Shown: piece after piece, positions 53,702 through 62,988 of the stretch
How positions within the stretch are numbered: the first letter of the stretch is position 1
How the letters are laid out: the number at the start of each line of letters is the position of its first letter
Source: Novosphingobium sp.
GTDB taxonomy: Bacteria > Pseudomonadota > Alphaproteobacteria > Sphingomonadales > Sphingomonadaceae
Length of the DNA stretch: 64,000 nucleotides
Direction: 5' to 3'
NCBI GenBank assembly: GCA_024236215.1
Contig: JACKKX010000003.1
Span: forward strand, 372,001-436,000
The notes under the pieces: generated by a model
Told to the model about the DNA's origin: nothing
Databases searched by the model: none
The model's input: only the letters and a program-made list of their open reading frames with translations
Translations under genes and position numbers: made by a program

Positions 53702-54274
53702 GTGGTCAAGCTCAACAAGATCTATACCCGCACCGGTGACGATGGCACCACCGGACTGGTCGACGGGACGCGCCGGACCAAGCACGATGCGCGGATGGAA
53801 GCAATCGGCGCGGTGGACGAGGCGAACAGTACACTGGGACTGGCGTCCGCGGCGTTGGGAGACCTTGAACGCCACTTGAGCGCCGTTCGGAGAATCCAGA
53901 ACGACCTATTCGATCTCGGCGCCGATCTGGCCACGCCGGGCAGCGATTTCACGCCCTCGCCGATGGTGCTGCGGATCGTTCCGGAGCAGGCTGTCTGGCT
54001 CGAACAGCAGATCGACGCGCTCAATTCCGCGCTTTCCCCCCTCACCAGCTTCATCCTTCCCGGCGGCAGCGAGGCGGCTGCCCGCGTCCATCTCGCCCGG
54101 GCAGCGGTGCGCCGCGCCGAGCGCGCGATCACCGCCCTTGCCGCGGCCGAGCCGGTCAATCCCGCCGCATTGGCCTATGCCAACCGCCTGTCGGACTTTC
54201 TCTTCGTCCTTGCCCGCGCGATCAACGCCGCCGGCCCAGGCGATGTGCTGTGGGTGCCGGGGCAAAACCGCTAG
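53702..54274 (+). CDS. pduO: Cob(I)yrinic acid a,c-diamide adenosyltransferase (PduO type)
   Basis: 190 residues from a GTG at 53702. The ATP-site YTRTGDDGTTGL starts it, then EAIGAVDEANS, RIQNDLFDLGADLATPG and RRAERAITAL. It adds adenosyl to cobalamin to make coenzyme B12, for example for methylmalonyl-CoA mutase. It is coupled to the HIG1 gene. A patch of atypical codons lies at about 53826-53912 without breaking the reading frame. Confidence 0.93.
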   Translation: MVKLNKIYTRTGDDGTTGLVDGTRRTKHDARMEAIGAVDEANSTLGLASAALGDLERHLSAVRRIQNDLFDLGADLATPGSDFTPSPMVLRIVPEQAVWLEQQIDALNSALSPLTSFILPGGSEAAARVHLARAAVRRAERAITALAAAEPVNPAALAYANRLSDFLFVLARAINAAGPGDVLWVPGQNR

Positions 54275-54334
54275 CCTTGGCAGAAAATCGCCGCTAACCA
54301 GCCGCCCTTGCTGCAAGTGCGAAGAGGTGAGGCG

Positions 54335-55309
54335 ATGCGGATTGTCGGTGTGATCGGAGCGGGACAGATGGGCACGGGGATCGCCCAGACCATCGCTCAG
54401 TTCGGGATCAAGGTTCAGCTTTCCGATCTCGATCTGGCCCATGCCGAAGCCGGCAAGGCCAAGATCGACGCCGCATTGGTCAAGCTGGTGGGGCGCGGCA
54501 AGATCACGCCCGACGATGCCCAGGCCGCGCTTTCGCGGATCACTGCAGTTGCCGACTATGCCCCGATGGCCGAGGCTGATCTGATCATCGAGGCGGCGAC
54601 CGAGCGCGAGGAAATCAAACGCAAGATCTTCGAGGCAGCGGGCAAGGTGCTGCGCGCAGACGCGATCATGGCGTCGAACACCAGCTCGATCCCGATCACC
54701 CGCATGGCCACCTCCTCGCCCGATCCGGCGCGGTTCATCGGGCTGCATTTCTTCAATCCGGTCCCGGTGATGGGGCTGATCGAGGTTATTCCCGGCCTTG
54801 CCACCAGCGCCGAAACCGTCGCGCGCACCCGCGCCTTTGCCGAGAGCCTGAACAAGCAGGTGGTCCAGGCCGAGGACGAGCCGGGTTTCGTGGTCAACCG
54901 CATTCTCCTGCCGATGATCAACGAGGCGGTTTTCGTGCTGGGTCAGGGCACCGCCAACATCGCCGATATCGACAAGGGCTGCCGGCTGGGCCTGAACCAT
55001 CCGATGGGGCCGCTGGAGCTGGCCGATTTCGTCGGTCTCGACACCTGCCTCGATATCGTCCGCGTCCTCTATAACACCACCGGCGACAGCAAGTACCGCC
55101 CCGCGCCGTTCGACATTTCTCCGGTCAGGACATTGAACAGCTGGGGCAGCTCGTCGATGCTGGTACGGCGGATCAAGCGGCCAACGCGGGTAATCCGTTG
55201 GTCCTCTTGCCGGGTTGAAAGCGCGCCCTCGCCGTCGCTGCACTCCGCGCGCATCGAGCGGAATTTGAGCATATCGAAAAACTGGTTGCCGCGCCCGACC
55301 CGGCGCTGA
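54335..55309 (+). CDS. hbd: 3-hydroxybutyryl-CoA dehydrogenase, C-terminus replaced
   Basis: 324 codons. Residues 1-258 are a normal 3-hydroxyacyl-CoA dehydrogenase: NAD site IGAGQMGTGIAQTIAQFG, SNTSSIPIT, LHFFNPVPVMGLIEVIPG with the catalytic His, and HPMGPLELADFVGLDT. The family continues LLVKYVEAGWLGRKTGRGFYDY after SKYRPAP; here the frame instead runs through the complement of a sugar transferase gene from about 55109 to a stop at 55307-55309. The last C-terminal helices are lost, so activity and dimer contacts are in doubt. It follows pduO after 60 bp. Confidence 0.8.
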   Translation: MRIVGVIGAGQMGTGIAQTIAQFGIKVQLSDLDLAHAEAGKAKIDAALVKLVGRGKITPDDAQAALSRITAVADYAPMAEADLIIEAATEREEIKRKIFEAAGKVLRADAIMASNTSSIPITRMATSSPDPARFIGLHFFNPVPVMGLIEVIPGLATSAETVARTRAFAESLNKQVVQAEDEPGFVVNRILLPMINEAVFVLGQGTANIADIDKGCRLGLNHPMGPLELADFVGLDTCLDIVRVLYNTTGDSKYRPAPFDISPVRTLNSWGSSSMLVRRIKRPTRVIRWSSCRVESAPSPSLHSARIERNLSISKNWLPRPTRR

Positions 55310-56271
55310 ACGAACAGCACCGGGCTGCCATCCTCGAACAGGATCGCCAGCGCGACGAGGAGCATCAGCGGGGCCAGAACCACCAGCGCGCCGAGCGCCA
55401 CCGCAAGATCGAACAGCCGCTTGAGCACGCGGTCACGCAGATCGAGCGGGCCGACCGAAACTCGCAGCCAGCCGTGCCCGCCCCAGATTCCCGCACCGTG
55501 CGCCTCAAGTTCGGCGACGGCATCGTCGATCACTTCACCCGAGATGTTGGCGCCTTTGAGGATCATCGCCCAGTCGCGCCGCCGCTCGGGGACGCAGCTG
55601 ACGATCACACGGTCGATCGAGCACAACAGCTGGCCGATCCGGTTAAGCGCCGCCGGATCATCGAGCGCGGGTCTCAGCCCGTATTCGGCGGCGGAAATCC
55701 GCATCACTCCATCCTGTTCCACCATGGGGCCGCCATCTTCGATCAGCAGCTCGTTGACCACGGTTTCGCCGCAGCGCCAGCGCACCAGGCTGCGCATCTG
55801 GGCGCGTACCCACACCACCCCGATCAGCGCGGCGATCAGACCAAGGGTATAGATCACGCGCGAGGTATCCTGGCTCGATTTCGAATAGAAAGAGATGAAC
55901 AGCACCGTGGCCGCCGAAAGCGCCAGCGCGCTGAGCGCCCGGCGAACGCCGTGCTGGGCGGTGCGCAGCGCGCCGATCGAGTAGGCGCCATTGTAGAGCC
56001 CCACGGTCAGGAACAGCGGCAGCACCAGTTGCGCGAGCTCCAGCCCCTGAGAAAGCCCCGCGCGCCCCAGGTAGAGATAACCGGAGGCGCAATATCCGGC
56101 GAAAAGTGCCGCGATATCGCCAAGGATCAGTGCCAGGTAGCATTGCAGCCGCCGCCGCTCGAGCGGGCGCGCCTCGGGCAGGTCCGTGTTTTCGCCCGGC
56201 GCCACGCCGTCCCGGTGCGGGCGGGGCGTCTCCCGCCTTTCGCGCGCTGCGACCTGGTTTGCGACCTGCAT
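55069..56271 (-). CDS. Polyprenyl glycosylphosphotransferase, C-terminus truncated
   Basis: 400 codons. Four N-terminal membrane helices (about 45-155), a soluble middle and a fifth helix precede the catalytic domain of exopolysaccharide sugar transferases: FDLAVALGALVVLAPLMLLVAL, GSPVLFVQRRVGRGNQFFDMLKFRSM and the RRTSIDELPQLFNVL motif. The family continues LVGPRPHA... for about 80 more residues; here the match ends at GEMS and the frame finishes with 14 unrelated residues. The 3' end is missing at the same point as hbd. It would start exopolysaccharide synthesis on undecaprenyl phosphate, but is probably broken. It lies 105 bp upstream of the holA stop, same strand. Confidence 0.8.
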   Translation of the reverse strand: MQVANQVAARERRETPRPHRDGVAPGENTDLPEARPLERRRLQCYLALILGDIAALFAGYCASGYLYLGRAGLSQGLELAQLVLPLFLTVGLYNGAYSIGALRTAQHGVRRALSALALSAATVLFISFYSKSSQDTSRVIYTLGLIAALIGVVWVRAQMRSLVRWRCGETVVNELLIEDGGPMVEQDGVMRISAAEYGLRPALDDPAALNRIGQLLCSIDRVIVSCVPERRRDWAMILKGANISGEVIDDAVAELEAHGAGIWGGHGWLRVSVGPLDLRDRVLKRLFDLAVALGALVVLAPLMLLVALAILFEDGSPVLFVQRRVGRGNQFFDMLKFRSMRAECSDGEGALSTRQEDQRITRVGRLIRRTSIDELPQLFNVLTGEMSNGAGRYLLSPVVL

Positions 56272-56376
56272 GGTTTCGACTCGTAGGCTGGTGTGCCTTG
56301 CGGGGCACGAATCGTGCTGTGACTCAATCGGGGGCTCGCCGCAAGTGCGCAGCGATGCTTCGGTCTGCGCCGCCGC

Positions 56377-57405
56377 TCAGTCGCGCTTGGCGGCTCTGGT
56401 TATCTCGGCAAGTTCCTGAGACAACAGCAATTCGGCGCCCTGATTGTTGGCCAGTAGCTTGCGATGCAGGTCCAGCAGCCGCTCGGTCAGCCGGGTCAGC
56501 TTTCTGCCGCGCCAGCGCGAAAGCTGCGCGGCGAGATCGCGCTCATCCTTCCAGAACACCCGCCGGGCGGCGATTTCTGCCTTGAGCAGGGCTTGCACGT
56601 CGCCGCGCGGTCCAAGCTTGCCCGCAAGGTCGGTCAGCTGTGCGGCGCGGCGCTCGAAGGCCAGCAGCAGGCCCACGGGGTTCATCCCCAGCTCGCGCAT
56701 CCGGCGCAGTTCGCCGGGCAGCTTGGCAGTCTGTCCGCCCAGCACGGCGCTGACCAGCGGGGCAAAGCCGTCGTCCTCGGTGCGCGCGCCGACCGCTTCG
56801 AGCGCCGCGAGATCGGCCTCGCGCGGGGCTGCCGGGCTGGCATCGAGATAGAGCGCAAGCTTGTCGATCTCCGAGCGGGCGATGCGGGTATCGAGTGCGG
56901 CGGCGCGCGCGATCCTTTCGGCCAGATCGCCCGACAGCCTGAGGCCCGCCGGGCCCGCCATCTGCCGCACCGCTTCGGTCACCGAGCGCAGGTCGGGCGG
57001 ATAGAACATCGCAACCAGCGCGTCGCCCCGGTTGGCGAGCAGCTTGGCGGTGCGCGACTTGTCGCTGGCTCCGCTCGCCACCACCAGCACCGGGCAGCCC
57101 TCGGTCGGATCGGCCAGCAGGTTCTCGATCGCGTCGTGCGCCTCGTCGCCGCTGGCGCGGATCCAGATGTGGCGGGTGCCGCCAAACAGCGAGGTCGATC
57201 GGGCCTCGTCGCTCAGGCGCACCGGATCGCGGCGCAGATCCGATCCGGCCAGCTCGATCCGTTCGCCCGGTTCGGGCAGCAGCGCGGCAAGATGCTCGGC
57301 CGCGTCCTGCGCCCCGGCTTCATCGGGCCCGCACAAGAAGAATACCCGCGCTTCGCGCGCCGCCCGGGCGGCCTGCCCCCTGAAATCCTTCTGGGTTGCC
57401 TTCAC
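56377..57405 (-). CDS. holA: DNA polymerase III subunit delta
   Basis: 342 residues. Begins [12 protein letters not shown] and holds the AAA-like N-domain with FFLCGPDEAG (a degenerate P-loop as in all delta subunits), LFGGTRHIWIRAS and the C-terminal helical collar domain. It opens the beta clamp in the clamp loader. It overlaps lptE by 4 bp (ATGA). leuS-lptE-holA is the usual order in this group. Confidence 0.94.
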   Translation of the reverse strand: MKATQKDFRGQAARAAREARVFFLCGPDEAGAQDAAEHLAALLPEPGERIELAGSDLRRDPVRLSDEARSTSLFGGTRHIWIRASGDEAHDAIENLLADPTEGCPVLVVASGASDKSRTAKLLANRGDALVAMFYPPDLRSVTEAVRQMAGPAGLRLSGDLAERIARAAALDTRIARSEIDKLALYLDASPAAPREADLAALEAVGARTEDDGFAPLVSAVLGGQTAKLPGELRRMRELGMNPVGLLLAFERRAAQLTDLAGKLGPRGDVQALLKAEIAARRVFWKDERDLAAQLSRWRGRKLTRLTERLLDLHRKLLANNQGAELLLSQELAEITRAAKRD

Positions 57406-57899
57406 GGCGCCGATTGGTTGCGCAAATGAAGCGAGATGCGGGTGACGATCCGGTCGGCCACCTGCTTCGAGAGGTTTTCCAGCGCGGTGTTTTCGGCCGC
57501 GATGGTGGCATATTCGGAAGATACGACGTCAATCCCGGCATCGGACCCGGCGGTGGCATCGAGCACGATCTCGCCGCTGGCCAGATCGACCAGCTGATAG
57601 CGCGCGCGCAGCGTGCGCCGCTCGCGTGCGATGGTATCGTCGGACAGCAGACCCAGTCCCTCGAGCCGGTCGTCCAGCCGGATGTCGAGCCGGTAGCGCG
57701 CGGTGCCGCTGGCACCCGCCGCGCCCAGCCGGTCGGTCAGCGCGTTGCGCACCAGCCATCCGGCCTTGCCCTCGATCGGCGCGACCTCGATCCCCGACAG
57801 CCCCTGGGCGACCGCCCCGCTGGCCCCGCCGGCATACATCGGCTGCAATCCGCAGGCGGAGAGCATCACTGCAAACGCAAGAACCAGTAGGCGCATCAT
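57402..57899 (-). CDS. lptE: LPS-assembly lipoprotein
   Basis: 165 residues. The lipobox is LSAC near residue 16; the mature protein has GLQPMYAGG and a C-terminal pattern typical of LptE. It plugs the LptD barrel in the outer membrane and completes LPS delivery; its partner ATPase LptB is coded at 43161-43940. It overlaps leuS upstream and holA downstream. Its first ~20 codons share the lower-GC, rare-codon character of the leuS end. Confidence 0.92.
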   Translation of the reverse strand: MMRLLVLAFAVMLSACGLQPMYAGGASGAVAQGLSGIEVAPIEGKAGWLVRNALTDRLGAAGASGTARYRLDIRLDDRLEGLGLLSDDTIARERRTLRARYQLVDLASGEIVLDATAGSDAGIDVVSSEYATIAAENTALENLSKQVADRIVTRISLHLRNQSAP

Positions 57900-60445
57900 G
57901 ACGGCTTCATAACACGACCGGGTATGATGTTAAGCAGTCGATCCGGCACGTAGATGATTCTCTGCGGCTCGACATTACCGACGTGCAAAGTGACTTTCGA
58001 GCTCGCCATTGCAATCGCGAGGTTTGCTTCTTGCGTTTGCCCTTTCGGCACGGTGATCGTGTCACGAACCTTGCCCAGCACCTGGATCGCGATGGTCACT
58101 TCGTCCTCGACTAGCAACGCGGGATCGACGCTCGGCCAGGCTGCGTCGGAGATCAATCCGTCGCCAAGGCCGGACCAGGCCTCTTCGGCCAGATGCGGCA
58201 TCATCGGCGCGACCAGCAGCAGCAGGGCCCGGATCGCGGCCGAACGGCTGGCCGAAGGGGCGGCCTTTTCCACCGCGCTGGCCAGTTCATAGATCCGCGC
58301 GACCGCCTTGTTGAAGCCCAGCCCTTCGATATCCTCGGCCACCGCGGCAACGGCCTGGTCGCGCTTGCGATCCAGCGCCTTGTCCTCGCCGCTGGCCGCC
58401 GGATCGTATTGCCCGAACAGTCGCCACAAGCGCTGCACGAAGCGTGCGCAGCCCTCGATCCCCGCCTCCGACCAGGGCAGGTCACGCTCGGGCGGGCTGT
58501 CTGAGAGCATGAACCAGCGCACCGCGTCGGCACCGTACTGGGCAATGATGTCGTCGGGATCGACGACATTCTTCTTGCTCTTCGACATCTTGATGACCCG
58601 GCCGACTTCGACCGGGTTGCCATCGGATATCAATACCGCCCCGTCGCCGCGCTTCTCGATCTCGGCCGGGCCGAAATAGACCGGCGCCCCGTTGACGGGA
58701 TCGATCCGCGAATAGGTCTCGTGCGTCACCATGCCTTGCGTGAACAGGCTGGCGAAGGGCTCCTTCACGTCGATCAGGCCAATGTGGTTGAGCGCGCGGG
58801 TCCAGAAGCGGGCATAGAGCAGGTGGAGGATCGCGTGCTCGATCCCGCCGATGTACTGCTCGACCGGAAGCCACCTGGCGATCACTTCGGGATCGAACGG
58901 GCGGTCGGCCGGCTGGCTGGCAAAGCGCAGGAAATACCAACTCGAATCCGCAAAGGTATCGAGCGTGTCGGTCTCGCGTTCGGCTGGCTTTCCGCAACTG
59001 GGGCAGACAACGTGCTTCCAGGTGGGATGGCGCAGCAGCGGATTGCCGGGGGTCTTGAAATCGACGTCCTCGGGCAGCACTACCGGCAGCTGATCCCTGG
59101 GCACCGGCACCACCCCGCAGCTATCGCAGTGGATGAACGGGATCGGCGTGCCCCAGTAGCGCTGGCGGCTCACCCCCCAGTCGCGCAGCCGCCAGACGGT
59201 GGTCCCACGGCCCCACTGGCCCTGCTCGGCGCGGGCGATCACCTCGGCCTTGGCGGCCTCGACATCCATGCCGTCAAGGAAGCGCGAGTTCACCAGGGCG
59301 CCGGGACCGGTATAGGCCTCATCACCCTCGAACACGGGTGCGCTGGTCTCACCGTCTGCTACCACCCGCGTAACCGGCAAGGCATATTTGCGTGCGAAAT
59401 CGAGGTCGCGCTGGTCGTGCGCCGGGCAGCCGAACACCGCGCCGGTGCCATAGTCCATCAGCACGAAATTGGCGATGTAGAGCGGCAGCGCGATGCCATC
59501 GTCGAACGGGTGCTTCAGCCGGATTCCGGTGTCGTGCCCGAGCTTTTCCTGGGTCTCGATCTCGGCCGCGGTGGTGCCGCCCTTGCGGCATTCCTCGATG
59601 AACGCGGCAACCGCCGGATCGCCCGCCGCCAGCCGCTGCGCGATCGGGTGATCGGCGGCGATAGCGACGAAGCTGGCGCCGAAGATGGTATCGGGCCGGG
59701 TGGTGAAAACCTCGACTTCGGTGCTGCGGTCTGCGCTCCAGAACCGGATCTGAAGCCCCTGCGACTTGCCGATCCAGTTTTCCTGCATCAGCTTGACCTT
59801 GTCGGGCCAGTTCTTCAGCTCGCCCAATCCGCCCAGCAGATCCTCGGCGAAATGGGTGATCTTGAGGAACCACTGGCTGAGCTTGCGTTTTTCGACCAGC
59901 GCGCCGCTGCGCCAGCCGCGCCCGTCGATCACCTGCTCGTTGGCCAGCACGGTCATGTCGACCGGATCCCAGTTGACCGCCGATTCCTTGCGGTAGACCA
60001 GCCCCGCCTCGTACATGGCAAGGAACAGCGCCTGTTCGTGGCCGTAGTATTCCGGCTCGCAAGTGGCCAGCTCTCGGCTCCAGTCGAGCGCGAAGCCGAG
60101 GCGTTTGAGCTGGGCCTTCATGTTGGCGATGTTGTCACGGGTCCAGCCGCCGGGGTGGACCCCCTTTTCCATCGCGGCGTTTTCCGCCGGCATGCCGAAG
60201 GCGTCCCAGCCCATCGGGTGGAGCACCTCGAAGCCCTTCATTCGCTTGTAGCGGGCCAGCACGTCGCCCATGGTATAGTTGCGGACGTGGCCGATGTGGA
60301 TGCGGCCCGAGGGATAGGGAAACATCTCAAGCACGTAGGAGCGCGGGCGCGGCGAGGCATCGTCGGCGCGGAAGGTTTGCCGCTCATCCCAGGCGGCTTG
60401 CCAGCGCGGATCGGCGCTGGACGGATCGAAGCGTTCACTCGTCAT
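57896..60445 (-). CDS. leuS: Leucine-tRNA ligase
   Basis: 849 residues. Class I motifs: [16 protein letters not shown] near residue 42 and KMSKSKKN near residue 620. The CP1 editing domain is complete ([12 protein letters not shown] and the GYGTG-like segment), and the zinc insert has CDSCG. The last ~60 codons (57896-58060) use codons rare elsewhere in the gene (GTT, CGT, GGT, CAA, AGA, ATA), though the protein still resembles the family ([20 protein letters not shown]). The ribosome site is AGAGGGACG. It leads an operon with lptE and holA. Confidence 0.96.
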   Translation of the reverse strand: MTSERFDPSSADPRWQAAWDERQTFRADDASPRPRSYVLEMFPYPSGRIHIGHVRNYTMGDVLARYKRMKGFEVLHPMGWDAFGMPAENAAMEKGVHPGGWTRDNIANMKAQLKRLGFALDWSRELATCEPEYYGHEQALFLAMYEAGLVYRKESAVNWDPVDMTVLANEQVIDGRGWRSGALVEKRKLSQWFLKITHFAEDLLGGLGELKNWPDKVKLMQENWIGKSQGLQIRFWSADRSTEVEVFTTRPDTIFGASFVAIAADHPIAQRLAAGDPAVAAFIEECRKGGTTAAEIETQEKLGHDTGIRLKHPFDDGIALPLYIANFVLMDYGTGAVFGCPAHDQRDLDFARKYALPVTRVVADGETSAPVFEGDEAYTGPGALVNSRFLDGMDVEAAKAEVIARAEQGQWGRGTTVWRLRDWGVSRQRYWGTPIPFIHCDSCGVVPVPRDQLPVVLPEDVDFKTPGNPLLRHPTWKHVVCPSCGKPAERETDTLDTFADSSWYFLRFASQPADRPFDPEVIARWLPVEQYIGGIEHAILHLLYARFWTRALNHIGLIDVKEPFASLFTQGMVTHETYSRIDPVNGAPVYFGPAEIEKRGDGAVLISDGNPVEVGRVIKMSKSKKNVVDPDDIIAQYGADAVRWFMLSDSPPERDLPWSEAGIEGCARFVQRLWRLFGQYDPAASGEDKALDRKRDQAVAAVAEDIEGLGFNKAVARIYELASAVEKAAPSASRSAAIRALLLLVAPMMPHLAEEAWSGLGDGLISDAAWPSVDPALLVEDEVTIAIQVLGKVRDTITVPKGQTQEANLAIAMASSKVTLHVGNVEPQRIIYVPDRLLNIIPGRVMKPS

Positions 60446-60497
60446 GGGCGTCCCTCTAGCCGCTCGGCGTGGCTTGTCGAGGGGGCTGTTATGCCAT

Positions 60498-60968
60498 CTA
60501 CTTCGCGGCGCCGGCCTGGCGGCGCAGGTCGCGGGCCTTGGTCAGGATCACGTCCTCAAGCTTCTGGACGCTCGCGGCCTGGACCGGCGCGTCGACCCAG
60601 ATCCCGTTCTGGTTGACCTGACGGCTGGCGGCCACGCGCAGCGCATCGGCGCGCAGATCCTGATCGAGGATCGCCACCGTCACCTTCATCCGTTCGCCCG
60701 GATTGTTGGGGTTGGCGTACCAGTCGGTCACGATCACGCCGCCGTTGCTGTCGGTCTGGAGCAGCGGCATGAAGCTCAGCGCGTCAAGGCTGGCGCGCCA
60801 GAGATAGGAATTGACGCCGATCGTGGTCACCCGGCTGGCAGCGAGATCGGCCTTGGGGCGATCCTTCTTGCCGCCGCAGCTGACCAGCGCGAGAGCCGCC
60901 ATCGCGACCAGCCCGGCCCGGGCAAGGTTGCGCTTGGTCGAAGGGCCGGTGGTGGTGGTGCCAATCAT
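60498..60968 (-). CDS. DUF3576 lipoprotein
   Basis: 156 residues. A signal ends in the lipobox LVSC near residue 31. The DUF3576 core follows: [22 protein letters not shown], then GGVIVTDWY and [13 protein letters not shown]. It is conserved in alphaproteobacteria next to leuS, with no assigned function; an envelope role is likely. It is 52 bp upstream of leuS on the same strand, so it is probably the first gene of that operon. A promoter (TTGCCG, 16 bp, TATAGA) is visible at 61017-61044. Confidence 0.9.
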   Translation of the reverse strand: MIGTTTTGPSTKRNLARAGLVAMAALALVSCGGKKDRPKADLAASRVTTIGVNSYLWRASLDALSFMPLLQTDSNGGVIVTDWYANPNNPGERMKVTVAILDQDLRADALRVAASRQVNQNGIWVDAPVQAASVQKLEDVILTKARDLRRQAGAAK

Positions 60969-61016
60969 GTCTGCGTCCAGATCCTGTCGTTTCGGGCGGA
61001 ATGCCCTGCCGAGGCT

Positions 61017-61044
61017 TCTATAGCCGAGGCGGCACGGGCGGCAA
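61017..61044 (-). promoter_or_regulatory. Candidate promoter of the DUF3576-leuS-lptE-holA unit
   Basis: On the minus strand: TTGCCG, 16 bp, TATAGA, about 50 nt upstream of the DUF3576 start codon. The -10 is close to consensus. Confidence 0.45.
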
Positions 61045-61219
61045 GCCCGCTTGGCGCGCTAATGCCCGGTGGCGCGGTGAATGGCCGCTGAATGGGTCGG
61101 CGCGTTAAGCGGCAATTCATCGCCGCGTCTGCATCTAGGCGCTTGGATTGCGGGGCGCTGTGCGCGATAAGGCACACGAGGCGAATCCGCCGGGTCAGGG
61201 CAAGGAGTCGGCAAAGACC

Positions 61220-61966
61220 ATGCGTTTTGCAGGGCAGAATGGCGCAAAGCGGATCACCGGCAGTTCGTCGGTGCTGCTTACGGGCGCCGTCGCGCTGCTT
61301 GCGCTGCCCAGCGCGGTGCTGGCCTTTTCGAGCCGATTCGATGCCCTTCAAGCGCAGGACAAGGCTGAAGAGGCGCAGTCCGGATTCGTCCCCGCGATGG
61401 TCGATCCGCGGCTTGCCCGCTCGATCACCGTGCGCGCCCTGTCCAAGGGGCGCCTGTTCCGCTTCACGCCAGCGGCAACAACATCGCGGATGGACCGTTC
61501 GCTGACCGTCGCGGTGCGGCTCGATGCCAATTCGACCCGGACGATCTCGGCCACCGTGCCGGTGCCGCAGGTCGGCTCGCCGCTGCGCATTGCGCCGACG
61601 GCCTACAGCCTGGGGACGACCCGCGGCTATCGCAGCTTTGCCCAGAACACGGCGGCCATTCCGGAAATCCGGCGGATCGAAATGCCCGATCTGGCGAGCT
61701 ATCGGCCCAAGGCCGGTGCGGCTGCGGATCCGGCCCGCTTTGCCCCCCGGATCGAGCTTGACGAGCGTGAAAAGTCGGGCCGCAGCCCGCGCACCTTCGA
61801 GCAGAACGACCAGACCGTGGATGTCGGCGGCTCCTATCGCCTGACCGGTAATCTCAACGTCACCGCCGGGGTGCGCTATACCTCGGATCGTGACCGGCTG
61901 GTGCCGCTTACCGACGGGCGGCAGGACAACCAGTCGGTCTACCTCGGCACCCAGCTGCGATTCTGA
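61220..61966 (+). CDS. Exported protein of unknown function with a beta-barrel-like end
   Basis: 248 residues from the ATG at 61220 (AAGGAG 9 nt upstream). The signal peptide is cleaved near residue 34 (PSAVLA-FS). A Thr/Arg-rich middle (about 60-130) is followed by an end that reads like outer-membrane beta strands: TVDVGGSYRLTGNLNVTAGVRYTS and a final SVYLGTQLRF with terminal Phe, as in proteins handled by the BAM complex. I recognise no named family; similar hypotheticals occur in sphingomonads. It diverges from the DUF3576 gene. Confidence 0.7.
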   Translation: MRFAGQNGAKRITGSSSVLLTGAVALLALPSAVLAFSSRFDALQAQDKAEEAQSGFVPAMVDPRLARSITVRALSKGRLFRFTPAATTSRMDRSLTVAVRLDANSTRTISATVPVPQVGSPLRIAPTAYSLGTTRGYRSFAQNTAAIPEIRRIEMPDLASYRPKAGAAADPARFAPRIELDEREKSGRSPRTFEQNDQTVDVGGSYRLTGNLNVTAGVRYTSDRDRLVPLTDGRQDNQSVYLGTQLRF

Positions 61967-62053
61967 TCCAATAGCTATGCGCGCGCCTTGCCGCGGCGCC
62001 GAATCATGGATTAGAGTAGCTCCCAAAATGCCTGACTTGGGAAAGGGATGCTC

Positions 62054-62776
62054 ATGACGCGAGTGGCGATCGTTACCGGCGGAACCAGAGGAATTGGCGA
62101 GGCGATCTGTCTGCGCCTGCAAAAGCAGGGCCATCAGGTGGTCGCCAACTATGCGGGCAACGAGGAAAAGGCCAAGGCCTTCACCGCGCGCACCGGTATC
62201 CCGGCGATCCGCTGGGACGTGGGCGATCATGAGGCCTGCATCCACAACTGCAACGACATCGCCGCCGAATACGGGCCGGTCGATATCGTCATCAACAACG
62301 CCGGGATCACCCGCGACGGCGTGCTCCACAAGATGAGCTTCGATGACTGGAACGAGGTGATGCGGATCAACCTTGGCGGCTGCTTCAACATGGCCAAGGC
62401 AACCTTCCCCGGCATGCGCGAGCGCGGCTGGGGCCGGATCGTCAACATCGGCTCGATCAACGGCCAGGCCGGGCAATACGGACAGGTCAACTATGCCGCC
62501 GCCAAGTCGGGCATCCACGGCTTCACCAAGGCGCTGGCGCAGGAAGGCGCCAAATATGGCGTCACCGTCAACGCGATCGCGCCGGGCTATATCGATACCG
62601 ACATGGTCGCCGCAGTGCCCGCTCCGGTGCTCGAAAAGATCGTCGCCAAGATTCCGGTCGGACGCCTCGGCCAGGCCGAGGAAATCGCCCGCGGGGTCGC
62701 CTTCCTGACCTCGGAGAACGGCGGCTTCGTGACCGGTTCGACGATGTCGATCAACGGCGGACAGCACATGTATTGA
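62054..62776 (+). CDS. phbB: Acetoacetyl-CoA reductase (SDR family)
   Basis: 240 residues from the ATG at 62054, chosen because AAAGG is 7 nt upstream; an ATG two codons earlier abuts it. NADPH site TGGTRGIG at 8-15, NNAGITRD, and the catalytic S-x12-Y-x3-K (INGQAGQYGQVNYAAAKSG). It is the usual length of PhbB, which makes (R)-3-hydroxybutyryl-CoA for polyhydroxybutyrate. phbA and phbC are not next to it. It is convergent with the HTH regulator gene across the palindromic repeats. Confidence 0.92.
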   Translation: MTRVAIVTGGTRGIGEAICLRLQKQGHQVVANYAGNEEKAKAFTARTGIPAIRWDVGDHEACIHNCNDIAAEYGPVDIVINNAGITRDGVLHKMSFDDWNEVMRINLGGCFNMAKATFPGMRERGWGRIVNIGSINGQAGQYGQVNYAAAKSGIHGFTKALAQEGAKYGVTVNAIAPGYIDTDMVAAVPAPVLEKIVAKIPVGRLGQAEEIARGVAFLTSENGGFVTGSTMSINGGQHMY

Positions 62777-62792
62777 TGCGCCCGCCGGGCAC

Positions 62793-62833
62793 GAAAAGGT
62801 GACACCCCTGTCCGGGGTGAAACCTCTTTTCCA
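62793..62833. repeat. Long imperfect palindrome, copy 1
   Basis: GAAAAGGTGACACCCC opposes GGGGTGAAACCTCTTTTC with a short loop. It shares its GAAAAGGTGACA arm with copy 2. It may terminate phbB and the facing regulator gene. Confidence 0.6.
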
Positions 62834-62849
62834 TCCGATACTTGCTGCA

Positions 62850-62889
62850 GAAAAGGTGACAGATTCGGCTTTTTGGGTGTCACCTTTTC
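62850..62889. repeat. Long palindrome, copy 2
   Basis: GAAAAGGTGACA (62850-62861) opposes TGTCACCTTTTC (62878-62889) with a 16-nt loop. The A- and T-rich ends make it a plausible bidirectional terminator. It repeats the arm of copy 1, 57 bp away. Confidence 0.65.
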
Positions 62890-62988
62890 CGGCCGGGCGC
62901 GGAACAACGATTTCAAAGAGCCGATAGGCAATGCCAGTTTGCGCCGATGTAGGAAAATCGTACGGTTGGTGCTGCTGGTCTCGGTTCC

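Noticed and set aside
55109-55309. The last 67 codons of hbd as a real C-terminal extension
   Set aside because: They are the exact complement of the sugar transferase catalytic domain, so they are a read-through tail and not a domain.
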